From an uncultured Porphyromonadaceae bacterium (GTDB lineage: Bacteria > Bacteroidota > Bacteroidia > Bacteroidales > UBA11471): a DNA stretch of 29,465 nt. The notes beneath the pieces were generated by a model. The model was not told where the DNA came from. It ran no database searches and saw only the letters and a list, made by a program, of their open reading frames with translations. Position 1 is the stretch's first letter. The number at the start of each line of letters is the position of its first letter. The translations under genes and the position numbers were made by a program. Below are positions 15,451 to 21,952 of this stretch, piece by piece. Location of the stretch: positions 1-29,465 of the forward strand of contig URHG01000033.1 in assembly GCA_900547555.1 (NCBI GenBank), given 5' to 3'.

Positions 15451-15777
15451 TCAGGAAGATACGACCTTTAAACCTATGATAGATACTACCAGCGTAAAGA
15501 TAAAGAAAAGCCTTCCGAAACTTACGGGTTCCTTAAAAAAGAGAATGCCTATCAGAACCGTGCCGATGGCACCGATACCCGTCCAGACGGCATAGGCTGT
15601 ACCGATAGGTAAAGTCTTCAGGACCTTAGTCATAATGTACAAACTAAGTGCAATGGCACTTGCCGTGCCTATGCACCACAAACCTTTTTCAAATCCGACA
15701 GTCTTGCTCACTTTGTTCAAGCAAAAGGTGAAAACAAGTTCGATGCACCCGGATACCACTAAAAGAAACCAATTCAT
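15451..15777 (-). CDS. Small multidrug resistance (SMR) exporter, Gdx/SugE-like subtype
   Basis: 108 residues with four hydrophobic helices. The membrane-embedded Glu13 (SGCIELVF) is the proton/substrate residue of the family. The third-fourth helix block LPIGTAYAVWTGIGAIGTVLIG has the GTAYAVWTGIGA pattern of guanidinium exporters (Gdx, formerly SugE) rather than the EmrE drug-pump pattern. It works as an antiparallel or dual-topology dimer in the inner membrane. Most Gdx proteins export guanidinium ion and some also tolerate small hydrophobic cations. Its placement directly before two DNA glycosylase genes is unusual. No guanidine riboswitch is visible in the 90 nt upstream. Confidence 0.92.
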   Translation of the reverse strand: MNWFLLVVSGCIELVFTFCLNKVSKTVGFEKGLWCIGTASAIALSLYIMTKVLKTLPIGTAYAVWTGIGAIGTVLIGILFFKEPVSFGRLFFIFTLVVSIIGLKVVSS

Positions 15778-15798
15778 AACTTTAATTCTTTTTTGGGT

Positions 15799-15816
15799 GC
15801 AAATTTCGGTATTTGC
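15799..15816. promoter_or_regulatory. Candidate Crp-type operator GCAAAT-N6-ATTTGC
   Basis: A perfect 6-bp inverted repeat with a 6-bp spacer in the gap between the Crp-type gene and the exporter gene, 22 nt upstream of the exporter start. The 18-bp span and symmetry suit a dimeric Crp/Fnr-family regulator, which is encoded next door. No good promoter boxes were found around it. Confidence 0.45.
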
Positions 15817-15867
15817 GGTTTGTTTCTTCTTTACATGTTTTAAAAAACGATTTTACATTTGATAAAT

Positions 15868-16431
15868 TCATTTTATCCGGGCTCTGATGCGGCTCAAATT
15901 GACTTGGGAAATACCCAAATAAGAGACGATTATACCTAATTGTACTCGCTGGATTATGTCCGGATATTCATTTATAAGTTCCCGATACCTTTCCAATGAT
16001 GTCTTGAATTGCCGTGCTATAAACAATTTTTCCGACTTAATACAAGCGCATTCCGCATACCGGCGTCCCCAGTTGGCTATATGTATATCGCTCTGATATA
16101 AATTCTGCAACCGTTCCAAATCAATTTCATACAAAACACAATCTTCCAATAGCTCAACTGTGGCATACTCTCCCAGACCGGCGAAAAGAGTCTGCAAAGG
16201 AAATATAAGATCTCCTTCCTGACCAAACCAGAATGTGATTTCCTTACCGTCTTTATGTGCATACGCCCGAACGATTCCTTTCTTTATGAAATAAGACTTC
16301 GTTTCCTTTTTATTTTCCCGATGCAAATGAAATCTTTTGGGATATTCCACTTCCGATATCGAGGCAATCAATGTATCAAGGGAAGTTGGGGGTAATTTAT
16401 GAATGCTATTTATTATATCATTGATATTCAT
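15868..16431 (-). CDS. Crp/Fnr-family transcriptional regulator
   Basis: 187 residues from the ATG at 16431; a longer frame to 16509 would run into the duplicated hairpin and is rejected. The N-terminal cNMP-binding-like beta barrel (FIKKGIVRAYAHKDGKEITFWFGQEGDLIFP) is of the type common in Bacteroidetes, lacking clear cAMP ligands. A helix bundle follows, then the C-terminal helix-turn-helix QLGIIVSYLGISQVNLSRIRARI. The protein ends just after the recognition helix, as is usual for this subgroup. It lies 90 nt upstream of the exporter-repair genes in the same direction and is a good candidate regulator of them. Confidence 0.92.
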   Translation of the reverse strand: MNINDIINSIHKLPPTSLDTLIASISEVEYPKRFHLHRENKKETKSYFIKKGIVRAYAHKDGKEITFWFGQEGDLIFPLQTLFAGLGEYATVELLEDCVLYEIDLERLQNLYQSDIHIANWGRRYAECACIKSEKLFIARQFKTSLERYRELINEYPDIIQRVQLGIIVSYLGISQVNLSRIRARIK

Positions 16432-16465
16432 TTCGTAAATCTTATATATAAAACAATTATGGGGG

Positions 16466-16526
16466 ACAAAATTACTAAAATGCCGTTCACACGAAACGAT
16501 GAACGACACTTTTTATTGTTTTTCAA
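16466..16526. repeat. Diverged direct copy of the terminator hairpin (copy B)
   Basis: Aligns with 13977-14036 over about 60 bp in the same orientation (shared ACAAAAT.ACTAAAA, TGCCGTTCA, GATGAACG.CACTTTTT and TTGTTTTTCAA blocks) with roughly ten differences. The stem is imperfect here. The pair brackets the whole Crp-SMR-AlkA-AlkD cassette. Confidence 0.8.
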
Positions 16527-16674
16527 TGAAATAAACGGTTATAGCTTCATTCCCCCGTCTTCCCTTTGCAGCTATATAGGTCGGTGTATGTCCTGCCTTA
16601 ATTTGCATAACGGTTTCTTGAACTACTTGGTAATAAACTTTCGGTCGATGACAAAACGAATTTTGTCCGTTATA
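16513..16674 (-). pseudogene. Possible remnant of an unknown gene upstream of the repair cassette
   Basis: A minus-strand frame without an obvious start is open for 53 codons and reads as plausible protein near its end (ETVMQIKAGHTPTYIAAKG then ITVYFIEKQ and a stop). Upstream in the same frame a stop occurs at 16675-16677, while the adjacent frame begins with MNDITDKIRFVIDRKF, so a frameshifted remnant is possible. No family is recognised. The stop sits at the edge of hairpin copy B. Confidence 0.3.
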
Positions 16675-17053
16675 TCATTCATTGGTAGCGGGGTTTACTT
16701 CCCACACTGATTTCCCCGATTTGTAAATCTGTTATGGTGATGTATAAAGAATTTGAATGTATAAAAATAAATAGCTATTTTGTGCCGGATTTGTATCAAG
16801 GTGTAGAAAGCGACCTTTTTTGCATCGCCTAAATGTCGGGGGTGCCGGAGGACTGGACGATAAAATAGGCTCTTTTTCGAACATATAAGTGATATGCCCG
16901 TGTAAACTCGAACAAAGATTTTGGTTTGGAGGTTATACGGGGGGAGACAAATGGGTGAAAATTTCGGCAAACGTAAGCGGTATGATTTTTTGCCCGCCAT
17001 TTTTTCGGGTGTGTACCCCGTCTACAAAATAAAATGTATTGATTCTTTTTGAT
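16675..17053. other. Intergenic stretch without a recognisable gene
   Basis: About 380 bp between the remnant and the alpha/beta hydrolase gene. Short frames exist on both strands, but none has a start, composition or motif that supports a gene. No clear TTTG / TAnnTTTG promoter was found for the hydrolase gene. Confidence 0.4.
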
Positions 17054-17971
17054 ATGGAAGCATATAAATACACGACATGGCATTTCCCCGACGATTATGA
17101 GGGAAAAGTAACGGCGACATTCATCGAACGGCATTCCGAACAACTTTCTCGTAAAGCCGTATTGTATATACACGGGTACCTCGATTATTTTTTTCAAGAC
17201 CATATGGCGGAATGTATCGTCGTCGCAGGTTGGAATTTTTATGCGGTGGATTTGCGGAAATACGGCCGTTCCTATTTGGCGGGTCAACATTATAATTATT
17301 GCAGACATTTGTCGGAATACTATCCCGAAATAGATAAAGCTCTTGAATCGATAAAAGAACAAGGAAATACCGATATTACATTGATAGGACATTCTACCGG
17401 AGGTCTGTTATCAGCTCTTTATTGTGCCGAGGGAAAATACCGGGCGATGATAAATCGGTTGATACTGAATTCTCCTTTTCTCGAATTCAATGCTTCTTGG
17501 TTCGATAGACGGATTGTCATTCCGCTGGTATCGATTATAAGCTCGATTTTTCCTTATGCTTCTATAAAGAATAAATTGAATGATAATTATTTCCGGAGTG
17601 TACACATTTCGGAGTATGGAGAGTGGAATTTCGATTTACGACATAAACCCCGTACCGTGCCGCTCTATTTTTCATGGTTGCGGGCGGTAGGAGAAGGTCA
17701 TCGCAAGATACGGCAAGGGTTGCATTTGACGATGCCAGTATTGGTACTTTGTTCACAATATTCCTCCAACGATAAAAAGTGGAGCGATCGTGCGATGAAA
17801 AGCGATACCGTACTGAATGTGGAAGACATAAAAAGATTGACGCCGAAATTGGGCGATCGGGCGGAATGCCGGATAATCGAGGACGGATTGCATGACTTGG
17901 TGCTTTCCCGTAAAGAGGTTCGTGAGAGGGTTCTCGGTATGATGATTTCGTTTATGAATACATGTAAATAG
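17054..17971 (+). CDS. Alpha/beta hydrolase (monoacylglycerol-lipase/serine-aminopeptidase-like fold)
   Basis: 305 residues from the ATG at 17054 (a TTG at 17039 is less likely). Seen are the oxyanion-type VLYIHGYLDY (37-46), the nucleophile elbow GHSTGG (Ser114) and the catalytic His in EDGLHDLVLS (His280); the Asp probably lies in the segment VLVLCSQYSSNDKKWSD. A cap region of about 80 residues lies between Ser and Asp. There is no signal peptide, so it is cytoplasmic. The fold resembles the Hydrolase_4 group acting on lipid esters. The substrate is unknown; gene context (alone before aspS) gives no hint. Confidence 0.88.
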   Translation: MEAYKYTTWHFPDDYEGKVTATFIERHSEQLSRKAVLYIHGYLDYFFQDHMAECIVVAGWNFYAVDLRKYGRSYLAGQHYNYCRHLSEYYPEIDKALESIKEQGNTDITLIGHSTGGLLSALYCAEGKYRAMINRLILNSPFLEFNASWFDRRIVIPLVSIISSIFPYASIKNKLNDNYFRSVHISEYGEWNFDLRHKPRTVPLYFSWLRAVGEGHRKIRQGLHLTMPVLVLCSQYSSNDKKWSDRAMKSDTVLNVEDIKRLTPKLGDRAECRIIEDGLHDLVLSRKEVRERVLGMMISFMNTCK

Positions 17972-18030
17972 GTATGCCTTTTTCCCTTTGTCGAATTAAC
18001 AGGAATACCTTTTATAAATTTGGAGGTTTC

Positions 18031-18062
18031 ATTGGTAATTCTTGTAAAAAAAATTACCTTTG
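18031..18062 (+). promoter_or_regulatory. Promoter of the aspS operon
   Basis: ATTG (18031-18034, one base off TTTG), a 20-nt spacer, then TACCTTTG (18055-18062), a full TAnnTTTG match. It leaves a leader of about 85 nt before aspS. Confidence 0.72.
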
Positions 18063-18155
18063 CGCGACTTGTACAGAAATTATCTTGCCGATAAATTGTA
18101 GGGTAGAATGATAGATCTGTATAAGATTTATTCATGCCAAATAAATTAGAAATAT

Positions 18156-19925
18156 ATGTATAGAACAAGAACGTGCGGAGAATTGCGTTTGAGCGATGCC
18201 GGCAGTATCGTTACTTTGGCCGGTTGGGTGCAACGTTCCCGTAAGATGGGAGGTATGACATTTGTCGATTTGCGTGATCGTTATGGAATTACTCAACTGG
18301 TTTTTAATGAAAAAGATAATGCCGAATTGTGTGAACGGGCCAATCATCTGGGGCGGGAATTCGTTATTCAGGTGAGCGGCAAGGTCAACGAGCGTTTCAG
18401 CAAAAATCCCAATATACCCACCGGCGATGTCGAAATCATCGTATCGGAATTGAATGTTTTAAATTCGGCTTTGACTCCGCCGTTTACCATCGAAGACAAT
18501 ACCGACGGCGGTGATGATATTCGCATGAAGTATCGTTATCTCGATTTGCGACGTTCGGCTGTGCGTAAAAATTTGGAATTACGCCACAAAATGACAATCG
18601 AGGTGCGTAAGTACCTCGATGAGCACGGATTTATCGAGGTGGAGACACCTATTTTGGTTGGCTCCACCCCCGAAGGTGCTCGGGATTTTGTGGTTCCTTC
18701 CCGAATGAATCCCGGGCAATTTTATGCTTTGCCTCAAAGTCCGCAGACATTGAAACAGTTGTTGATGGTATCCGGATTCGACCGTTATTTCCAAATTGCG
18801 AAATGTTTCCGGGACGAAGATTTAAGAGCCGACCGTCAACCCGAGTTTACACAGATCGACTGTGAAATGTCATTTGTCGAGCAGGACGATGTCATCAATC
18901 TGTTCGAAGGCATGGCCAAATATTTGTTTAAAGAGATTCGGGGTGTGGAATTGACCGAGCCTTTTATGCGTATGCCGTGGGCCGAGGCCATGAAATATTA
19001 TGGCAGCGATAAACCCGACTTGCGTTTCGGCATGAAATTTGTCGAACTTATGGATATTATGAAAGGGCACGGTTTCGGCGTCTTCGACAATGCTGCGTAT
19101 ATCGGAGGTATTTGTGCCGAAGGTGCTGCCCATTATACGCGTAAGCAACTCGATGTGCTTACGGAGTTTGTAAAGAGACCGCAAATCGGTGCAAAGGGCA
19201 TGGTATATGCCCGTGTGGAAACCGATGGTACTGTAAAATCGAGTGTCGATAAATTTTATACACAGGAAGTGTTGCAGGAAATGAAAGCGGCATTCGATGC
19301 GAAGCCCGGTGATTTGATATTGATATTGAGTGGCGATGATGCCATGAAGACCCGTAAACAGTTGTGCGAACTCCGTCTTGAAATGGGAAATCAGCTGGGA
19401 CTGCGCGATAAAAACAAGTTTGCGTTGTTATGGGTTGTCGATTTCCCCATGTTCGAATGGAGTGATGAGGAAAACCGTCTGATGGCGATGCACCACCCGT
19501 TTACACACCCCAAAGAAGAAGATATACCGTTATTGGATACCAATCCCGAAGCTGTCCGTGCAGATGCTTATGATATGGTGTGCAATGGTATCGAAGTGGG
19601 TGGTGGCTCTATCCGTATTCACGACGCCCAGCTGCAAGCCAAGATGTTCGAAATTTTGGGATTTACACCCGAACGAGCCCAAGAGCAATTCGGATTCCTT
19701 ATGAATGCGTTTAAATACGGTGCGCCGCCTCACGGTGGGCTGGCGTATGGACTCGACCGTTGGGTAAGCATATTTGCCGGTCTCGATAGTATCAGAGATT
19801 GTATTGCTTTCCCGAAGAATAACAGTGGTCGAGACGTTATGCTCGATGCGCCTTCGGTGCTCGATCCGAAACAACTCGATGAGTTGAATTTGAAAGTAGA
19901 GCTACCCCAAGCCGAAACGAATTGA
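18156..19925 (+). CDS. aspS: Aspartyl-tRNA synthetase, bacterial type
   Basis: 589 residues, the normal bacterial length. The N-terminal OB-fold anticodon domain (about 1-110: GWVQRSRKMGGMTFVDLRDRYG) precedes the class II core with motif 2 FRDEDLRADRQPEFTQIDCE and motif 3 GLAYGLDRWV; the bacterial insertion (GAD-type) domain lies between them. It charges tRNA-Asp with aspartate. Whether it also charges tRNA-Asn cannot be read from the sequence. It is the first gene of a tight plus-strand run, with NIF3 starting 4 nt after its stop, and has its own promoter. Confidence 0.98.
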   Translation: MYRTRTCGELRLSDAGSIVTLAGWVQRSRKMGGMTFVDLRDRYGITQLVFNEKDNAELCERANHLGREFVIQVSGKVNERFSKNPNIPTGDVEIIVSELNVLNSALTPPFTIEDNTDGGDDIRMKYRYLDLRRSAVRKNLELRHKMTIEVRKYLDEHGFIEVETPILVGSTPEGARDFVVPSRMNPGQFYALPQSPQTLKQLLMVSGFDRYFQIAKCFRDEDLRADRQPEFTQIDCEMSFVEQDDVINLFEGMAKYLFKEIRGVELTEPFMRMPWAEAMKYYGSDKPDLRFGMKFVELMDIMKGHGFGVFDNAAYIGGICAEGAAHYTRKQLDVLTEFVKRPQIGAKGMVYARVETDGTVKSSVDKFYTQEVLQEMKAAFDAKPGDLILILSGDDAMKTRKQLCELRLEMGNQLGLRDKNKFALLWVVDFPMFEWSDEENRLMAMHHPFTHPKEEDIPLLDTNPEAVRADAYDMVCNGIEVGGGSIRIHDAQLQAKMFEILGFTPERAQEQFGFLMNAFKYGAPPHGGLAYGLDRWVSIFAGLDSIRDCIAFPKNNSGRDVMLDAPSVLDPKQLDELNLKVELPQAETN

Positions 19926-19929
19926 GTTG

Positions 19930-21027
19930 ATGATAACGGTTGGAGAGATATTACGAGCCATAGAGGAGGTTGCCCCGCTTTCATTACAAGAGTCATATGA
20001 TAATGCGGGGTTGCTTACCGGTTCGCGCGATATGGTTGCGCGGGCAGCACTCGTGTGTGTCGATGTAACCGAAGAAGTAATCGACGATGCCATATCGCAA
20101 GGGGCGAATCTTGTTATTTCACATCACCCCCTTGTCTTTAAACCTTTGAAATCATTTACGGGCGAAAATTATATCGAGCGTACATTGATAAAGGCTTTGA
20201 AGAACGATATTGCCATATATTCATGCCATACCAATATGGATAATGCATGGAATGGCGTGAATTTTAAGATGGCGGAAATGTTGGGGTTGTTCAATCTCTC
20301 CATATTGTCTCCCGTACCTCGGAATTTATTGAAACTGGTTACTTATGTGCCGGTGAATAGCGCAGACAATGTACGCCGGGCATTGTTCGAAGCCGGAGCA
20401 GGTACGATAGGCAACTATGATTGTTGCAGTTACAATACCGATGGTTTCGGCACATTCCGGGCCGGAGAAAATGCGCGTCCTTATTGTGGAGAAGTCGGTG
20501 AGTTGCATAAAGAAAGAGAAATACGTGTCGAGGTGGTTCTTCCGCGACATATTCGTTCCCGGGTTGTGCGCACATTGTTGCAAATCCATCCTTATGAAGA
20601 ACCCGCATTCGACCTGCTTCCGATAGAAAATGAGTGGGTGCAGGCAGGTGCAGGTGTGGTAGGGGAACTCCTTTGCCCTATGGACGAAATGGATTTTTTG
20701 CAGCGATTGAAGTCTATTTTTAAGGCGGGGTGCGTGAAGCACACATCTCTGACGGGAAGAAAAATCCGGCAGGTTGCCTTGTGCGGCGGTTCCGGTGCGT
20801 TTCTTATTCCGCAAGCTGTATCGCAAGGCGTTGATGCATTTGTAACGGGTGAAATAAAATATCATGAATATTTCGGCTATGAAGATGCCGTCTTGTTAGC
20901 CGAAATCGGCCACTATGAAAGCGAACAATACACAAAAGATATTTTTTGTGAGATAATAACAAAAAATTTTCCTACCTTTGCATGCTATTACACAAAGGTA
21001 GAAACAAATCCGATAAATTATTTGTAA
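19930..21027 (+). CDS. NIF3/YbgI-family dinuclear-metal protein with YqfO-type insertion
   Basis: 365 residues from the ATG at 19930 (a TTG three bases earlier is unneeded). Metal-ligand motifs are ISHHPLVF (His65, His66), NMDN with Asp104, and GHYESEQ near the C-terminus (His328, Glu330). Between the two halves lies a PII/CutA-like insert (about 135-235: LVTYVPVNSADNVRRALFEAGAGTIGNYD), as in YqfO proteins of Gram-positives and Bacteroidetes. The family forms hexameric rings with two metals per subunit; its reaction is unsettled (GTP cyclohydrolase I type 2 is a common but doubtful label). The coiled-coil zinc-ribbon gene starts 2 nt later, a pairing I believe is common in Bacteroidetes. Confidence 0.93.
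   Translation: MITVGEILRAIEEVAPLSLQESYDNAGLLTGSRDMVARAALVCVDVTEEVIDDAISQGANLVISHHPLVFKPLKSFTGENYIERTLIKALKNDIAIYSCHTNMDNAWNGVNFKMAEMLGLFNLSILSPVPRNLLKLVTYVPVNSADNVRRALFEAGAGTIGNYDCCSYNTDGFGTFRAGENARPYCGEVGELHKEREIRVEVVLPRHIRSRVVRTLLQIHPYEEPAFDLLPIENEWVQAGAGVVGELLCPMDEMDFLQRLKSIFKAGCVKHTSLTGRKIRQVALCGGSGAFLIPQAVSQGVDAFVTGEIKYHEYFGYEDAVLLAEIGHYESEQYTKDIFCEIITKNFPTFACYYTKVETNPINYL
20972..21001 (+). promoter_or_regulatory. Possible internal promoter and inverted repeat at the end of the NIF3 gene
   Basis: TACCTTTG (20973-20980) is a full -7 match inside the NIF3 coding end, and the 9-bp CTACCTTTG (20972-20980) is repeated inverted as CAAAGGTAG (20993-21001) with a 12-bp spacer. A TTTG lies 24 nt upstream of the -7, longer than the usual 19-21. 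It could drive the zinc-ribbon gene separately. Confidence 0.45.
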
Positions 21028-21029
21028 GC

Positions 21030-21794
21030 ATGGCTACTGATAAGACAAAAGCTGAAAAGGAATACACCGTCGAGGAGCGGTTGAAAACGCTGTATGAATT
21101 GCAGACAATGCTCTCGGAGATTGACCGCATTAAGACGTTGAGAGGTGAGCTTCCCCTTGAAGTACAAGACCTCGAAGATGAAATTGCGGGACTTGAAACG
21201 CGGGTACAAAATTTCCAGGGTGAAATCACGAACTTGCAGGCCGAGGTCGCTAAGAAGAAAGAAGAGATTAAAAATTCTCAAGCGCTCATAGAGAAATACA
21301 CGGCTCAACAAGATAATGTACGGAATAATCGTGAGTTCGATTTTCTGACAAAAGAAATTGAGTTTCAGAATTTGTCGATAGAGCTTTGCGAGAAACGGAT
21401 TCGCGAGTTTACAGCGCAGGAGAAAGCCAAAAAAGAAGAAATCGAAACCTGCCAGACAAATTTGGTAGAGCGTCGTGCCGACTTGCAAGAAAAAAAAGAG
21501 GAGCTCGACGAAATCATATCGGAGACGCGTCAAGACGAAGAAAAGTTGCGGGATAAGGCAAAAAAATTGGAACAACAGGTAGAGCCCCGTTTGTTGGCCG
21601 CATTTAAAAGAATTCGGAAAAATGCCCGTAATGGTTTGGCCGTCGTATATATCCAACGTGATGCATGCGGTGGATGCTTCAATAAGATTCCGCCACAAAG
21701 ACAGCTCGATATAAAGATGCATAAGAAAATTATCGTCTGCGAGTACTGCGGTCGTATCATGATCGACCCCGAACTTGCCGGTGTACAGGAATAA
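21030..21794 (+). CDS. Coiled-coil protein with C-terminal C4 zinc ribbon
   Basis: 254 residues from the ATG at 21030. Residues about 10-190 are a long antiparallel-type coiled coil rich in Glu, Lys and Leu heptads (LEDEIAGLETRVQNFQGEI, then LQAEVAKKKEEIK). The C-terminal ribbon has CGGC (Cys213, Cys216) and CEYC (Cys237, Cys240), with a basic stretch between. The architecture matches the zf-RING_7/C4-type zinc-ribbon family, often adjacent to NIF3 genes; a nucleic-acid or ribosome-related role is proposed for relatives but is not established here. It overlaps no neighbour and is followed by two hairpins. Confidence 0.92.
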   Translation: MATDKTKAEKEYTVEERLKTLYELQTMLSEIDRIKTLRGELPLEVQDLEDEIAGLETRVQNFQGEITNLQAEVAKKKEEIKNSQALIEKYTAQQDNVRNNREFDFLTKEIEFQNLSIELCEKRIREFTAQEKAKKEEIETCQTNLVERRADLQEKKEELDEIISETRQDEEKLRDKAKKLEQQVEPRLLAAFKRIRKNARNGLAVVYIQRDACGGCFNKIPPQRQLDIKMHKKIIVCEYCGRIMIDPELAGVQE

Positions 21795-21808
21795 AATCTT
21801 TCGAGAGT

Positions 21809-21857
21809 AAAGGAGACAAGCCGGATAGACTTAAAAGGTCTACCCGGCTTGTCCTTT
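21809..21857 (+). terminator. First hairpin after the zinc-ribbon gene
   Basis: AAAGGAGACAAGCCGGATAG and the facing TACCCGGCTTGTCCTTT pair as a long, slightly bulged stem with a TTAAAAG loop. The downstream tail is TTTAAT. It probably ends the aspS-NIF3-zinc-ribbon transcript together with the next hairpin. Confidence 0.75.
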
Positions 21858-21890
21858 AATGAGTCTTGACAGAGAATAAGGAGAATAGAA

Positions 21891-21934
21891 ATCAGAAAAA
21901 AGCCACAATACAAAAATTGTGGCTTTTTTCTGAT
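21891..21934. terminator. Perfect 19-bp bidirectional terminator
   Basis: ATCAGAAAAAAGCCACAAT (21891-21909) and its exact inverted copy (21916-21934) flank a 6-nt loop. A six-base A run on one arm and T run on the other give U tracts in both directions, so it can end both the plus-strand run and the minus-strand mutA-mutB transcript. Confidence 0.93.
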
Positions 21935-21952
21935 GGATAGTGAAATTAGGAT

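Noticed and set aside
15778..15867. Guanidine riboswitch upstream of the SMR gene
   Set aside because: The 90-nt gap lacks the ykkC-type conserved segments; only a small palindrome is present.
16695..17000. 101-codon minus-strand frame before the hydrolase gene
   Set aside because: Rich in His, Phe, Tyr and Arg without any pattern, and overlaps other equally open frames; treated as non-coding.
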